Below, piece after piece: positions 26,865 through 35,573 of a stretch of 53,710 nucleotides of DNA. The DNA lies in contig CAKAPG010000010.1 in NCBI GenBank assembly GCA_916715765.1, forward strand, positions 1-53,710, read 5' to 3'. Within the stretch, counting starts at the first letter, position 1. Every line of letters starts with the position of its first letter. The notes under the pieces are model-generated. The model ran no database searches, was not told the DNA's origin, and worked only from the letters and a program-made list of their open reading frames with translations. Position numbers and translations under genes: made by a program. Source of the stretch: an uncultured Atopobium sp. Lineage in GTDB: Bacteria > Actinomycetota > Coriobacteriia > Coriobacteriales > Atopobiaceae.

Positions 26865-27374
26865 TTGAACAGCATCACTCACGTAGTTGTACCAGGTACT
26901 TTTGATCCCGTCACAAACGGACACCTTGATGTAATCAGACGAGCTTCTCGCCTTTTTGAAAACGTCACGGTAGCCGTTGCAGCTTCCAAGCGCAAGCACG
27001 GCACAGGAACTACCTTTTCTCTTGAAGAGCGCGTACAGATGCTCAAAGATGCTCTTGTAGATGAAGGTCTTGTGGACGTTTCTGTAGAGCCTATGGAAGG
27101 TCTTCTCGTTGATTTCTGTAACGCTCGTGGAGCGGGCGGTGTGGTCAAGGGCCTGAGGGCTATGACAGACTTTGAGTATGAGCTTCAGCAGGCAGATCTT
27201 AACTCCCATATGGCTCCTGAGCTGGAGAGTATCTTTGTCATGTCCAGTCCAGAGTACGGATACATTTCTTCTTCAATTGTCAGAGAAATCTCGGCCATGG
27301 GCGCAGACGTATCATTTTTGGTACCAAAGAACGTCATTAAAAAGCTTGAAGCTCTGCATAATTGCGGTAATTAA
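26865..27374 (+). CDS. coaD: phosphopantetheine adenylyltransferase
   Basis: 169 residues, starting at TTG (26865) with GATAGGAG upstream; starting here gives the normal N-terminus. The nucleotidyltransferase motifs PGTFDPVTNGHLDVIRRA (T/HxGH type) and YISSSIVRE are complete. It makes dephospho-CoA from 4'-phosphopantetheine and ATP, the penultimate step to CoA. That fits the nearby acpP, whose carrier protein needs CoA-derived phosphopantetheine. Confidence 0.96.
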   Translation: MNSITHVVVPGTFDPVTNGHLDVIRRASRLFENVTVAVAASKRKHGTGTTFSLEERVQMLKDALVDEGLVDVSVEPMEGLLVDFCNARGAGGVVKGLRAMTDFEYELQQADLNSHMAPELESIFVMSSPEYGYISSSIVREISAMGADVSFLVPKNVIKKLEALHNCGN

Positions 27375-27500
27375 GTATATTTGCCCTGCATTTTCATTAT
27401 ATTCTGCTAACATTCTTAAAAAGGTGTTTTATGCGTCGTGCTCATAGGGGCTATACGTGCATATAACACAGCTTATGTATTGGACTGAAAGGAGCCCTGG

Positions 27501-27998
27501 ATGCAGCCAGGCGAGGAAATTGAGAGCCTTGTATCTGAGATTGAGCAGATCGTAACTGAGGCTAAGTCACCTTTTATGGATGGCGGTAACAAGAAGATTA
27601 TTGATGCCCAGGACTTCTACGAGCTGCTTGACGAGATTCGTCGTGTTTTCCCAGAAGAGTTTGCAACCGCTCGTCGCATCATCAAGGAAGAGGATGAGAC
27701 CCTTGAGCGCGCACGTGCTCAGGCAGAGTCCATCATTGCTGACGCACAGCAGCAGGCTATGATTCTTGCTGGTGACCAGGAGGTTGTCCGCCTTGCTCAG
27801 CAGCAGGCAGACGCCATTCGTGATCAGGCAGAGCAGTACGAGCGTGATACTCGCTACAACGCTGAGGAGTACGCAGATACCGTTCTTGCTCACCTTGAGG
27901 AGAACCTCAAGAGCCTGACAAATTCTGTCTCTCGTGTTCGTCAGACGCTTGATGAGAACTCTGGTCCTCGTAACACCAGCAATAACGTTGCCTGGTAG
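27501..27998 (+). CDS. SepIVA/DivIVA-like coiled-coil cell-division protein
   Basis: 165 residues, soluble, with no signal or membrane segment. The first 60 residues contain AQDFYELLDEIRRVFPEEF. Residues 65-150 are a long Gln/Ala/Glu coiled coil (ARAQAESIIADAQQQAMIL), ending in a polar tail. The position between coaD and DUF177 matches actinobacterial SepIVA/DivIVA-like genes linked to septation and polar envelope work. The assignment therefore rests on context plus coiled-coil character and is inference. The ATG has AAAGGAG upstream. The preceding 126 bases carry no other supported gene. Confidence 0.65.
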   Translation: MQPGEEIESLVSEIEQIVTEAKSPFMDGGNKKIIDAQDFYELLDEIRRVFPEEFATARRIIKEEDETLERARAQAESIIADAQQQAMILAGDQEVVRLAQQQADAIRDQAEQYERDTRYNAEEYADTVLAHLEENLKSLTNSVSRVRQTLDENSGPRNTSNNVAW

Positions 27999-28003
27999 TT
28001 CCA

Positions 28004-28573
28004 ATGCAACCAGTTCTTTATGCGCTAGATGATCGTCTTGCAAACGCAGGCGATACCGTTTCTTATGCGGGTCATCTTAATGAAGACTCGTATAAGTTGG
28101 GAGAGCATGAATTTTCTCTCCCTATGGGAATTGATTTTGATCTAGTGCTTACCAACGCGGGTGAGGGCATTTTGGTTACTGGAATGCTTCGTGCTGACGC
28201 AGTTGGTACGTGTGACCGTTGTCTTGAGGACGCACATCTCTCTTTAAATGCAGAGGTAGACGAGTATTATCTCTTTGAAGAGCCTGTGATTGCTGCAGAC
28301 GATGAAGATGAGGCAGATTACGTTTTAGTAAATGCCGATAAAACCATCGATCTTGCAGAGGCTCTTTTGCCTTCGCTTGTTATGGAGACGCCTTATGTTG
28401 TACTGTGCAAGTCCGACTGCAAGGGACTTTGCCCAGTATGCGGTTGCAATCTGAACGAAGAAGATTGCGGTCACGCAGCTCAGATTGAGCAGAAGCAAGA
28501 AGAAGAAAAACTTGCTTCAAACCCGTTTGCGGCTCTTAAAAATCTTGTGATTGAGTCGGATTCGGAAGAGTAA
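28004..28573 (+). CDS. DUF177 (YceD-like) protein
   Basis: 189 residues. The central part VTGMLRADAVGTCDRCLEDA and the acidic EVDEYYLF strand, then CKSDCKGLCPVCGCNLNEEDC near the C-terminus, identify DUF177/YceD. The cysteine cluster may bind zinc. YceD genes are almost always directly upstream of rpmF, as here, and a role tied to 23S rRNA or L32 has been proposed for the family. It starts five bases after the SepIVA-like stop, so translation is probably coupled. Confidence 0.9.
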   Translation: MQPVLYALDDRLANAGDTVSYAGHLNEDSYKLGEHEFSLPMGIDFDLVLTNAGEGILVTGMLRADAVGTCDRCLEDAHLSLNAEVDEYYLFEEPVIAADDEDEADYVLVNADKTIDLAEALLPSLVMETPYVVLCKSDCKGLCPVCGCNLNEEDCGHAAQIEQKQEEEKLASNPFAALKNLVIESDSEE

Positions 28574-28720
28574 AATAAAATTTCTTCTCCTAAATGGTGA
28601 AGAAATGCTGTATCTACGTACAAAATGTGTCAGTACGTGGTATAGTATCCAACGCATTATGTGAATGGGTCGCGCCCTCATGTGTTTTAGGGGCGCTAGC
28701 AAGAGCAAAAGAGGTTTAAG

Positions 28721-28900
28721 ATGGCAGTACCTAAACAAAAGAAGGGCCGCGGCGCAACCCACACCCGTCGTTCGGCAAACAGCAAGCTTAACGCAGCAGC
28801 TCGCTCTGTATGCCCACAGTGCGGCGCTCCAAAGCTTCCTCACCACGTATGCCCTAACTGTGGCTTCTACAAGGACCGTGAGGTTGTTGTTACTGAGTAA
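28721..28900 (+). CDS. rpmF: 50S ribosomal protein L32
   Basis: 59 residues. The N-terminus MAVPKQKKGRGATHTRRSAN and the zinc ribbon CPQCGAPKLPHHVCPNCGFY are diagnostic of L32. AGAGG precedes the ATG. A candidate extended -10 (TGG TATAGT, 28638-28646) lies about 75 bases upstream, so it may also have its own promoter. A terminator follows. A longer overlapping frame on the same strand (28665-28961) is spurious. Confidence 0.96.
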   Translation: MAVPKQKKGRGATHTRRSANSKLNAAARSVCPQCGAPKLPHHVCPNCGFYKDREVVVTE

Positions 28901-28920
28901 CACTCATACATCGTATGGCC

Positions 28921-28957
28921 AAGAAGGCTGGTTCTTTAGGGGCCGGCCTTCTTTTTT
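28921..28957 (+). terminator. terminator after rpmF
   Basis: The stem AAGAAGGCTGG / CCGGCCTTCTT (one G-T pair) has an 11-base loop and is followed by T residues. Confidence 0.88.
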
Positions 28958-28976
28958 ATAGCACTAAGGAGTTGTC

Positions 28977-29960
28977 ATGCCCGTTATTTGTGTAGACGTT
29001 ATGGGATCTGACCAAAGCCCTGAGGTTGTTCTTGAGGGAGTTCGTATGGCTCTTGAGAAGGACAAAGAGCTAGAGGTTCTTCTCGCCGGAGCTGATGAGT
29101 TTGTTACTCCTTTTGCAAACAAGCACAATCGTGCAAAGGCTTTGGTAACCACTGAAGTTATTGCAATGAGTGAGCATCCTGCTAATGCGGTTAGGCAGAA
29201 GAAAGACGCCAGTATTGTGAGGGCTGCGCAGGCAGTCAAGGCTGGAGAGGCTGACGGTCTTTTTTCGGCAGGCTCTACAGGAGCAGTGCTTACTGCAGCT
29301 ACCTTTGGTATTGGTCGCATCAAGGGCGTAAAACGCCCTGCACTTACCCTGATTCTTCCTGGACTTGGTGGCCATAAAACAGTCTTTTTGGATACTGGTG
29401 CTAACGCTGATGTGCGCCCAGAAGTTTTGGTGCAATTTGCGCAAATGGGCAAGGCTTTTGCCAATGCATCGCTTGGAATTGAAAACCCAACCATAGGACT
29501 TCTCTGCAATGGTTCCGAAGAGACCAAGGGTTCTGAGCTTGCTCTTTCATATCACGCAGCTCTTGCAGAAGCGGCTATCAATTTTGGTGGAAATGCTGAG
29601 GGAATTGATATTTTAGGAAGCCGCTTTGATGTTATTGTGACAGACGGCTTTACAGGAAATGTGGCCTTAAAATCCATTGAGAGTACAGGCAAGTTTATTA
29701 TGTCTAGCCTCAAAGACGCAATTAATTCCTCCAAGAAGGCTGCGTTTGGTGCACTTCTTTTGAAGGATGCTTTGAAGGCTACAGCAGCGGAACTTTCAGG
29801 AGATTCTGTTGGCGGCGCCTTCTTGCTAGGTGTTTCTGCACCTGTACTTAAAGGACATGGCGCTACCAGCTCTTCTGCTGTGTGCGCAGGAACACTTTCT
29901 GCAGCAAATGCAGTACGTGCTAACCTTATCGATAAAATTTCCTCGTCAATTCAGCTGTAG
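28977..29960 (+). CDS. plsX: phosphate acyltransferase PlsX
   Basis: 327 residues. The N-terminus MPVICVDVMGSDQSPEVVLEG corresponds to the PlsX VDAMGGD-type motif, and the block LFSAGSTGAVLTAATFGIGRI is conserved. It converts acyl-ACP to acyl-phosphate for PlsY. FakA-made acyl-phosphate enters the same step, so fakA and plsX act in one pathway here. The ATG follows AAGGAG. It is separated from acpP by a terminator, so the two are probably not one transcript. Confidence 0.94.
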   Translation: MPVICVDVMGSDQSPEVVLEGVRMALEKDKELEVLLAGADEFVTPFANKHNRAKALVTTEVIAMSEHPANAVRQKKDASIVRAAQAVKAGEADGLFSAGSTGAVLTAATFGIGRIKGVKRPALTLILPGLGGHKTVFLDTGANADVRPEVLVQFAQMGKAFANASLGIENPTIGLLCNGSEETKGSELALSYHAALAEAAINFGGNAEGIDILGSRFDVIVTDGFTGNVALKSIESTGKFIMSSLKDAINSSKKAAFGALLLKDALKATAAELSGDSVGGAFLLGVSAPVLKGHGATSSSAVCAGTLSAANAVRANLIDKISSSIQL

Positions 29961-30001
29961 TAAAAGCGTCTGTACATAAAAATTTTTATAAGTTATGGTG
30001 G

Positions 30002-30037
30002 AGCCCATGGACAATTCTGTGGGCTTTACTTTTTTTA
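30002..30037 (+). terminator. terminator after plsX
   Basis: The six-base-pair stem AGCCCA / TGGGCT is followed by a T-rich tract ending in seven T. A 14-base AT palindrome (ATAAAAATTTTTAT) lies just upstream, near 29978. Confidence 0.75.
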
Positions 30038-30129
30038 AGATTGTTTGTTTCAGCTTTAGTAATGTCATCATACAGACGCCCATCACGGGGTAAAATTAAT
30101 AGCATCATTGTTGTGTGCAAGGAGGATGT

Positions 30130-30366
30130 ATGGATCGCACAGAAACACTTGAAAAGGTAATTGACGTTGTTAGAGAGACACTGGACCTTGACGATTCCGT
30201 TGAGCTCACAGAGGGTACCTCATTTAAAGATCTTGGTGCAGACTCATTTGATCTTTTGCAGCTTGTCACAGACCTTGAGCAAGAGTTTGATATGACCTTT
30301 GATGCAGAAAACATCGATGAGATTGCTACCGTTGGTGACGCAGTAGACGCTATTCTTGCTGCTTAA
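30130..30366 (+). CDS. acpP: acyl carrier protein
   Basis: 78 residues from the ATG at 30130, which has AAGGAGG upstream. The phosphopantetheine serine lies in LGADSFDLLQLVTDLE (the usual DSL is DSF here). The protein is acidic and helical, as expected for ACP. It carries acyl chains for fatty-acid and phospholipid synthesis and pairs logically with plsX and coaD. rnc follows 13 bases later. Confidence 0.94.
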   Translation: MDRTETLEKVIDVVRETLDLDDSVELTEGTSFKDLGADSFDLLQLVTDLEQEFDMTFDAENIDEIATVGDAVDAILAA

Positions 30367-30379
30367 GTAGGTTTTATAC

Positions 30380-31111
30380 GTGAAATTGCACGAACGAGTA
30401 GCTGCTGCAGAAGCTATTTGCGGTCACACATTTACTAATAAAGAACTTATTGAGGCTGCCCTCACACACCCTTCGGCGGTGGAGGGCAAGCCTGTTTCTG
30501 CTTCGTATGAGCGCCTGGAGTTTCTGGGTGACTCAATTCTTGGTGCCATTATTGCAACAGAGCTGTTTGAGCGTTATCCAGATATGGATGAAGGCCAGCT
30601 TACTAGGCTGAAAATCTCTTTGGTATCCGGCCACACGCTTTCCATTGTCTCTGATGCTCTAGGAATTTCTCCCTTAATTGTTATGGGAATTTCCGAGAAG
30701 GGCACGGGAAAGCGTGGCATGAAGTCTGCTCTGGAGAACGTCTACGAGTCCATTGTTGGCGCGCTTTACCTTGATGCGGGCTTTGATCCAACGCACGATT
30801 TTGTTATTCGTACGCTTGGACCTCACATTTCTCCAGCGCTGGCAGTTCGTTCGGTAAGCCCTAAATCTCGTTTGCAAGAAGCGGTACAGGCTCAAGGCAA
30901 GGCTACTCCTGAATATAAGCTTATTGGCGAGAGTGGACCTGCTCACACACCAACGTTTACCGCTGTGGTATTTGTCGACGGCCTTAAGGTGGGTCGTGGA
31001 CAGGGACCATCAAAGAAAGCCGCAGAGTCAGAAGCCGCTCAAGACGCACTGGTACGTCTTGGTGTGGATGACGCTCCGCTTGATGCTGATGCAGAAATGC
31101 ACCTAAGGTAG
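30380..31111 (+). CDS. rnc: ribonuclease III
   Basis: 243 residues, starting with GTG. The RNase III signature ERLEFLGDSILGAIIA is near residue 50, and the second acidic site is in SALENVYESIVGALYLDAG. The C-terminal double-stranded RNA-binding domain (about 165-235) ends with KKAAESEAAQDAL. It processes rRNA precursors and other duplex RNA. Gene order acpP-rnc-smc-ftsY-ffh is the classical Firmicutes arrangement. Confidence 0.97.
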   Translation: MKLHERVAAAEAICGHTFTNKELIEAALTHPSAVEGKPVSASYERLEFLGDSILGAIIATELFERYPDMDEGQLTRLKISLVSGHTLSIVSDALGISPLIVMGISEKGTGKRGMKSALENVYESIVGALYLDAGFDPTHDFVIRTLGPHISPALAVRSVSPKSRLQEAVQAQGKATPEYKLIGESGPAHTPTFTAVVFVDGLKVGRGQGPSKKAAESEAAQDALVRLGVDDAPLDADAEMHLR

Positions 31112-31128
31112 AAAGGTACCCTGTACCC

Positions 31129-34100
31129 GTGTATCTAAAATCGCTGACACTTAAGGGTTTTAAGTCATTCGCTGATAAAACTCAGATGGTTTTTGACCCC
31201 GGCCTTACCGTTGTCGTTGGTCCTAACGGCTCGGGTAAGTCCAATGTCTCTGACGCAATTCTCTGGGTATTGGGCGAGCAGAGCGCTAAGATGCTCCGTG
31301 GCCAAGCCATGGAAGACGTTATCTTCTCTGGCTCATCAGCAAGGGGAGCGGTGGGCGTTGCTGAGGTAACGCTGGTTCTGGATAACTCCGACCACACTAT
31401 TCCTATTGATTTCTCTGAAATTGGCATCACCAGGCGCATGTATCGCTCTGGAGAGTCTGAGTATCTGATTAACGGTGCTCCTTCAAGACTCATGGATATC
31501 CAGGATATCTTGCATGATTCCGGCCTGGGCAAAGATACGCACTCCATCATTTCCCAGGGTAAGCTTGACTCTATTTTGTCTAGCCGCCCTGAGCAGCGTC
31601 GTGAGCTCATCGAAGAGGCTGCAGATATCTCTAAGCATCGTCGCCGCAAAGAGCGTGCGGAGCGCAAAATCTCTTCCATGGATGAGAATCTCACGCGAGC
31701 CAAAGTGGTTTCTCGCGAGATTACCCGCCAGCTTAAACCGCTTGAGAGGCAGGTAGACAAGGCTTCTCGCGCTAAAGATCTGTCCGCTCAGCTCAAAGAT
31801 TTGACGGTTCAGCTTGCGGTTGATGACCTTCGTCAGCTGCAGTTTACTCATGGCAAGTTGGAGGCACGCGCTAAAGAGGCAGAGGCTGCTATTGAGCTTG
31901 CGCAGTATCGTGCGGGCGAGAAAAACCGTGAGCTTGAAAAGCTCCAGTCACTTCTTGAGCAAAAGGGTCTCTTTGTTGGAGACTTGGGTGAGCAGCGCCG
32001 TCGCATGCAAGAGATTCTTGGTCGTATGGGATCTGACATGCGTCTTTTGGAGGAGAAGGGCAAGAACATGGTTTCTCGCCTTTCTGACACGCGCATGCAG
32101 CTTTCTGTGATGGATAAACAGAAGGCAGACGCCGCAAAAGAGAACGAAGAGCTTTCTGGTCAGCTGGCAACAATTCGTGCAAAGGTTGCGGATCTGACGG
32201 AGAGCGTGAACGCGCTCCAAGAGGCGGCTAACCAGGCAATTGCCGAGCGTCGTGCTCTTGATGTAAAGATTTCTGACTGTACTGCGTCTGAGCGAAGTGC
32301 GCGTAATACTGCTGATAAAGAAACGCTTGCGTATGTAAAGCTTGAAGAACAGATTGCTCATGCGCAGGTAGAAGACAAGATGTTTGAGTCTAGGTTGACT
32401 CAGATTACGGAAGCGCTTGAGATTGCTCGTGCTGCTCTAGAAGATAGTGGCGCTAAAGAAGCGGAGCTCACTGCGGCTCTTGAGGTAGCTCGTCAGGAGT
32501 CCGAAGCGTTTGTTGCTGAGATTTCTGAGCGCGCTTCTGCACTTGAAGCGGCTCGCGAAGCAGAGCGTACTGCTCGCCAGGAGCTCTCAAGCAGTGAAGC
32601 TACGCTTGAGGCACTTCGTGCGCTTGATGTGGAAGTCCAAAAGGGAAGTCCTCTGGTAGAAAAGCTTGTTGCAGATGCAGCAATCGCTCCTCTTGTTTCT
32701 GGCAGACTTGCTGATTATCTTGAGGTTCAGCCAGAGTTTGAGGCTCTTGTTGAGCAGCTTTTGGGAGAAGATCTTTCCGCGCTTGTTGTAGATAAGCAGC
32801 AAAACATTCAGACGCTCTTTGAGCGCGTTCAGACGCTTTCTGAGGAAGGTAAAGCTACGTTGGTTGCTCTTTCTGACGCAACTCCAGCTCTTACTGCTCC
32901 TGCTCATACAACGTCTTTGCTTGAATACGTATCCGCTCAAAAGGGCGCCGAGGCTCTTGTACAGGCTCTCTTTGGTCACGTTTTTGTTGCTCAGAGTCTT
33001 GATGACGCCTACGCTGCTCGCAAAGTTGAGCCTCGCGGGCTTTATGCGCTCCCTGATGGCACGTTGCTTTATCCAGACGGTCGTCTGGTCCTGGGACACG
33101 CATCTCAGGCTGAGGACGGCTCTCTTGAGCGTAAGCGTCGCATCCGTGAGCTTGAGGGCGCGCTTCCTGCCCTCAAACGCCATCTTGAGGCTGCTCGCTC
33201 TGCAGTCACCAACTGCGAGAATGAGCTAGCTTCAGTTCGCGAGAAAAGCGCGCAGTCCAAGGGTGAGGTTGCTCGCCTCAACGGTGAGCTTACATCCATC
33301 GCTGCTGAAAGAGGCCGTCTTGAGGGACAGGTTGCTTCTTCTCAGGCAGAGCTGAAGCAGGTCAGCGCTTCTCGAGAGCAGGCAAAAGAGCGTGCTCAAG
33401 AGGCTCGCGCGCACATTGATGAGCACAAACGCGCTGCAGAAGAGGCAAAGGCTCGCATGGAGTCGCTTGCGTCTGAGCTCAAAGAGCTGCAGGACCAGCA
33501 TGAGGATGCCATTCGCGCGCAGGGTAGGGCCAACCGAGAGCTTTCGGATGCAAAGACGGACCTGACTGTTGCAAAAGAGCGCGCGACTAGTATGGCTTCT
33601 CGCCAGGCAGAGCTAGAGAGACGCCTGTCTCAGCTGGATGAGCAGGTTGCTGCCGCTAAGCAGGCAACGCACGCACTTGAGGTGATTAGGCTGCGCGTGG
33701 ATCCGCTGTACAAGCGTTACGATGCTCTGCACCAGAAAGCGCTTGAGTGGGCTTCCAGGCTCAAGGATCGCGCGTCGTTGGCGGAGGCAGACTCTGAGAC
33801 GCTGCGAGAAACCATCTCTGAGGCTAAAGATGCTGCTTCTGAAGCTGCGCTTGCAGTAGAAAAAGAGAAAGACGCCGCTAACCAGATTAGCGTTGAGATT
33901 GGCAAGCTTGAGGTTCAGGTTCAAAACGCCATCGAGGCCATTCTTGCCACAGGCGCTTCACTGGACGAGGCATTGACGCTTCCTGAGCCAGAAGACAGAG
34001 AGCAGGCAGAGCGCCTTGCTGCGTCGCTCAAGAGTCAGCTTGAGGCACTTGGTCCTGTCAACGCCGTTGCCATGGATGAGTACGAGCGCCTCAAGGAGCG

Positions 34101-34668
34101 TGCTGACTATATTAACGAGCAGGTAGCTGACTTAGAGGCTGCACGAACTTCGTTGAAGAAAATCATCTCGGCGATTGACCGCAAGATGCGCAGTCGCTTC
34201 CTTGTTGTCTTTGACCGCGTCAACCAGAACTTCTCCGAGATCTTCTCCATGCTGTTCCCTGGCGGCCATGCCCACATTGAGCTTACCGACCCAGACCATC
34301 TCTCCGAGACGGGCATTGAGATTGTGGCTCAGCCGCGCGGTAAGCGCATTACCAAGATGATGCTCATGTCAGGTGGCGAGAAGAGCCTCACCGCCCTGGC
34401 ATTGCTCTTTGCTGTGTACAGGACGCGTACTGTTCCGTTCTACGTCTTTGATGAGGTTGAGGCTGCGCTCGACGACGCCAACCTCTCCAAGTTGCTTGAT
34501 GCCATTGAGCAGCTCAAAGAGACAACACAGTTGATTGTCATTTCTCACCAGAGGCGCACTATGGAGCAGGCAGACGTACTGTATGGTGTATCTATGCAGG
34601 CAGATGGTGTCAGCCACGTTGTCTCTCAGAGGCTTGATAAGACAACCGGAAAGGTAGTTGATATCTAA
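31129..34668 (+). CDS. smc: chromosome segregation protein SMC
   Basis: 1179 residues, starting with GTG. N-terminal ATPase half: GFKSFADKTQMVFDPG and Walker A VGPNGSGKSNVSDA. Then long coiled coil (about 170-500), a hinge (about 505-640, with LVEQLLGEDLSALVV), the returning coiled coil, and the C-terminal half with signature LMSGGEKSLTALALLFA and Walker B FYVFDEVEAALDDAN. It is the condensin core ATPase that organises the nucleoid; kleisin partners ScpA/B are not in the window. Its stop overlaps the ftsY start (TAATG). Confidence 0.98.
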   Translation: MYLKSLTLKGFKSFADKTQMVFDPGLTVVVGPNGSGKSNVSDAILWVLGEQSAKMLRGQAMEDVIFSGSSARGAVGVAEVTLVLDNSDHTIPIDFSEIGITRRMYRSGESEYLINGAPSRLMDIQDILHDSGLGKDTHSIISQGKLDSILSSRPEQRRELIEEAADISKHRRRKERAERKISSMDENLTRAKVVSREITRQLKPLERQVDKASRAKDLSAQLKDLTVQLAVDDLRQLQFTHGKLEARAKEAEAAIELAQYRAGEKNRELEKLQSLLEQKGLFVGDLGEQRRRMQEILGRMGSDMRLLEEKGKNMVSRLSDTRMQLSVMDKQKADAAKENEELSGQLATIRAKVADLTESVNALQEAANQAIAERRALDVKISDCTASERSARNTADKETLAYVKLEEQIAHAQVEDKMFESRLTQITEALEIARAALEDSGAKEAELTAALEVARQESEAFVAEISERASALEAAREAERTARQELSSSEATLEALRALDVEVQKGSPLVEKLVADAAIAPLVSGRLADYLEVQPEFEALVEQLLGEDLSALVVDKQQNIQTLFERVQTLSEEGKATLVALSDATPALTAPAHTTSLLEYVSAQKGAEALVQALFGHVFVAQSLDDAYAARKVEPRGLYALPDGTLLYPDGRLVLGHASQAEDGSLERKRRIRELEGALPALKRHLEAARSAVTNCENELASVREKSAQSKGEVARLNGELTSIAAERGRLEGQVASSQAELKQVSASREQAKERAQEARAHIDEHKRAAEEAKARMESLASELKELQDQHEDAIRAQGRANRELSDAKTDLTVAKERATSMASRQAELERRLSQLDEQVAAAKQATHALEVIRLRVDPLYKRYDALHQKALEWASRLKDRASLAEADSETLRETISEAKDAASEAALAVEKEKDAANQISVEIGKLEVQVQNAIEAILATGASLDEALTLPEPEDREQAERLAASLKSQLEALGPVNAVAMDEYERLKERADYINEQVADLEAARTSLKKIISAIDRKMRSRFLVVFDRVNQNFSEIFSMLFPGGHAHIELTDPDHLSETGIEIVAQPRGKRITKMMLMSGGEKSLTALALLFAVYRTRTVPFYVFDEVEAALDDANLSKLLDAIEQLKETTQLIVISHQRRTMEQADVLYGVSMQADGVSHVVSQRLDKTTGKVVDI

Positions 34669-35573
34669 TGGGCTTTATGGATAATCTTCGCCGCGGTCTT
34701 GAGCGTTCCCGTGAGACCTTAAGCGAAATCTTTTATATGGGCGGAGAGGTCACCGAAGACTTTTGGGATGACCTCGAGGACACACTGGTTATGGGAGACA
34801 TGGGTGCTGAGGTGGCTATGCGCGTCACCGATGATCTGCGTGAACGTGCTGCGCGAGAAAACCTTATGCGCTCCGATCAGCTACGCCGCGCCCTTGTAGA
34901 GCGCCTTACGGCAGAGTTTCCTGTTGCAGAAAGAGATCCTTTTACGGATACGCCCTCTATTGTTTTGTTCGTAGGTATTAACGGTGCTGGTAAAACTACC
35001 ACTGTTGGCAAAATTGCTGGTCGTGCACATGCCAGTGGCGTCAAGACCCTGATTGGCGGTGCTGACACCTTCCGCGCAGCCGCAATTGAGCAGCTGCAGG
35101 TATGGGGAGAGCGTTCTGGTATTGAGGTAGTAACCAGAGAGCGTGGCGCGGACCCTGCAAGCGTTTGTTTTGAGGTTGTTGAAACAGCAGAAAAACAAGG
35201 CACTGAGCTGGTGCTTATTGATACTGCCGGACGTCTGCACACTTCATCTGATCTTATGCGTGAGCTTGCTAAAGTTGTTTCGGTTACCAGAAAGCGCGCA
35301 GGGGATATTCCGGTAAGTGTTGTTCTGGTTATTGATGCAACTACCGGTCAAAATGGCCTTAACCAGGCAAAAGAGTTCAATGATGCACTGTCTTTGGATG
35401 GTCTTATTGTTACAAAGCTTGATGGCACCGCAAAGGGAGGAATTGCTCTGGCAATTTCTAACCAGCTTAACCTGCCTATTTATCGTATTGGTGTGGGCGA
35501 GTCAATTGATGATCTTCAGACGTTTGATGCTCGTTCATTCTGTGAAGCACTTGTTGGTGAGGGAGTTCAGTAA
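34668..35573 (+). CDS. ftsY: signal recognition particle receptor FtsY
   Basis: 301 residues: the NG GTPase core almost without the acidic A domain found in E. coli. Motifs: G1 GINGAGKTTTVGKIAG, GGADTFRAAAIEQLQVW, G3 LIDTAGRLHTSSDLM and the G4 region VTKLDGTAKGG. It docks the SRP-ribosome complex at the membrane. The gene overlaps smc and ffh at both ends by TAATG junctions, so the three are translationally coupled. Confidence 0.97.
   Translation: MGFMDNLRRGLERSRETLSEIFYMGGEVTEDFWDDLEDTLVMGDMGAEVAMRVTDDLRERAARENLMRSDQLRRALVERLTAEFPVAERDPFTDTPSIVLFVGINGAGKTTTVGKIAGRAHASGVKTLIGGADTFRAAAIEQLQVWGERSGIEVVTRERGADPASVCFEVVETAEKQGTELVLIDTAGRLHTSSDLMRELAKVVSVTRKRAGDIPVSVVLVIDATTGQNGLNQAKEFNDALSLDGLIVTKLDGTAKGGIALAISNQLNLPIYRIGVGESIDDLQTFDARSFCEALVGEGVQ

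Noticed and set aside
27431..27466. Short leader-peptide-like frame (11 codons) upstream of the SepIVA-like gene
   Set aside because: No ribosome site, no run of a regulatory amino acid, and no attenuator hairpin follows.
28665..28961. 98-residue frame overlapping rpmF
   Set aside because: It is out of frame with the unmistakable L32 coding sequence and has no ribosome site of its own.
31182..31760. 192-residue open frame on the minus strand opposite smc
   Set aside because: It lies wholly antisense to the conserved N-terminal ATPase of SMC, has no ribosome site and shows low-complexity Ser/Arg composition typical of antisense frames.
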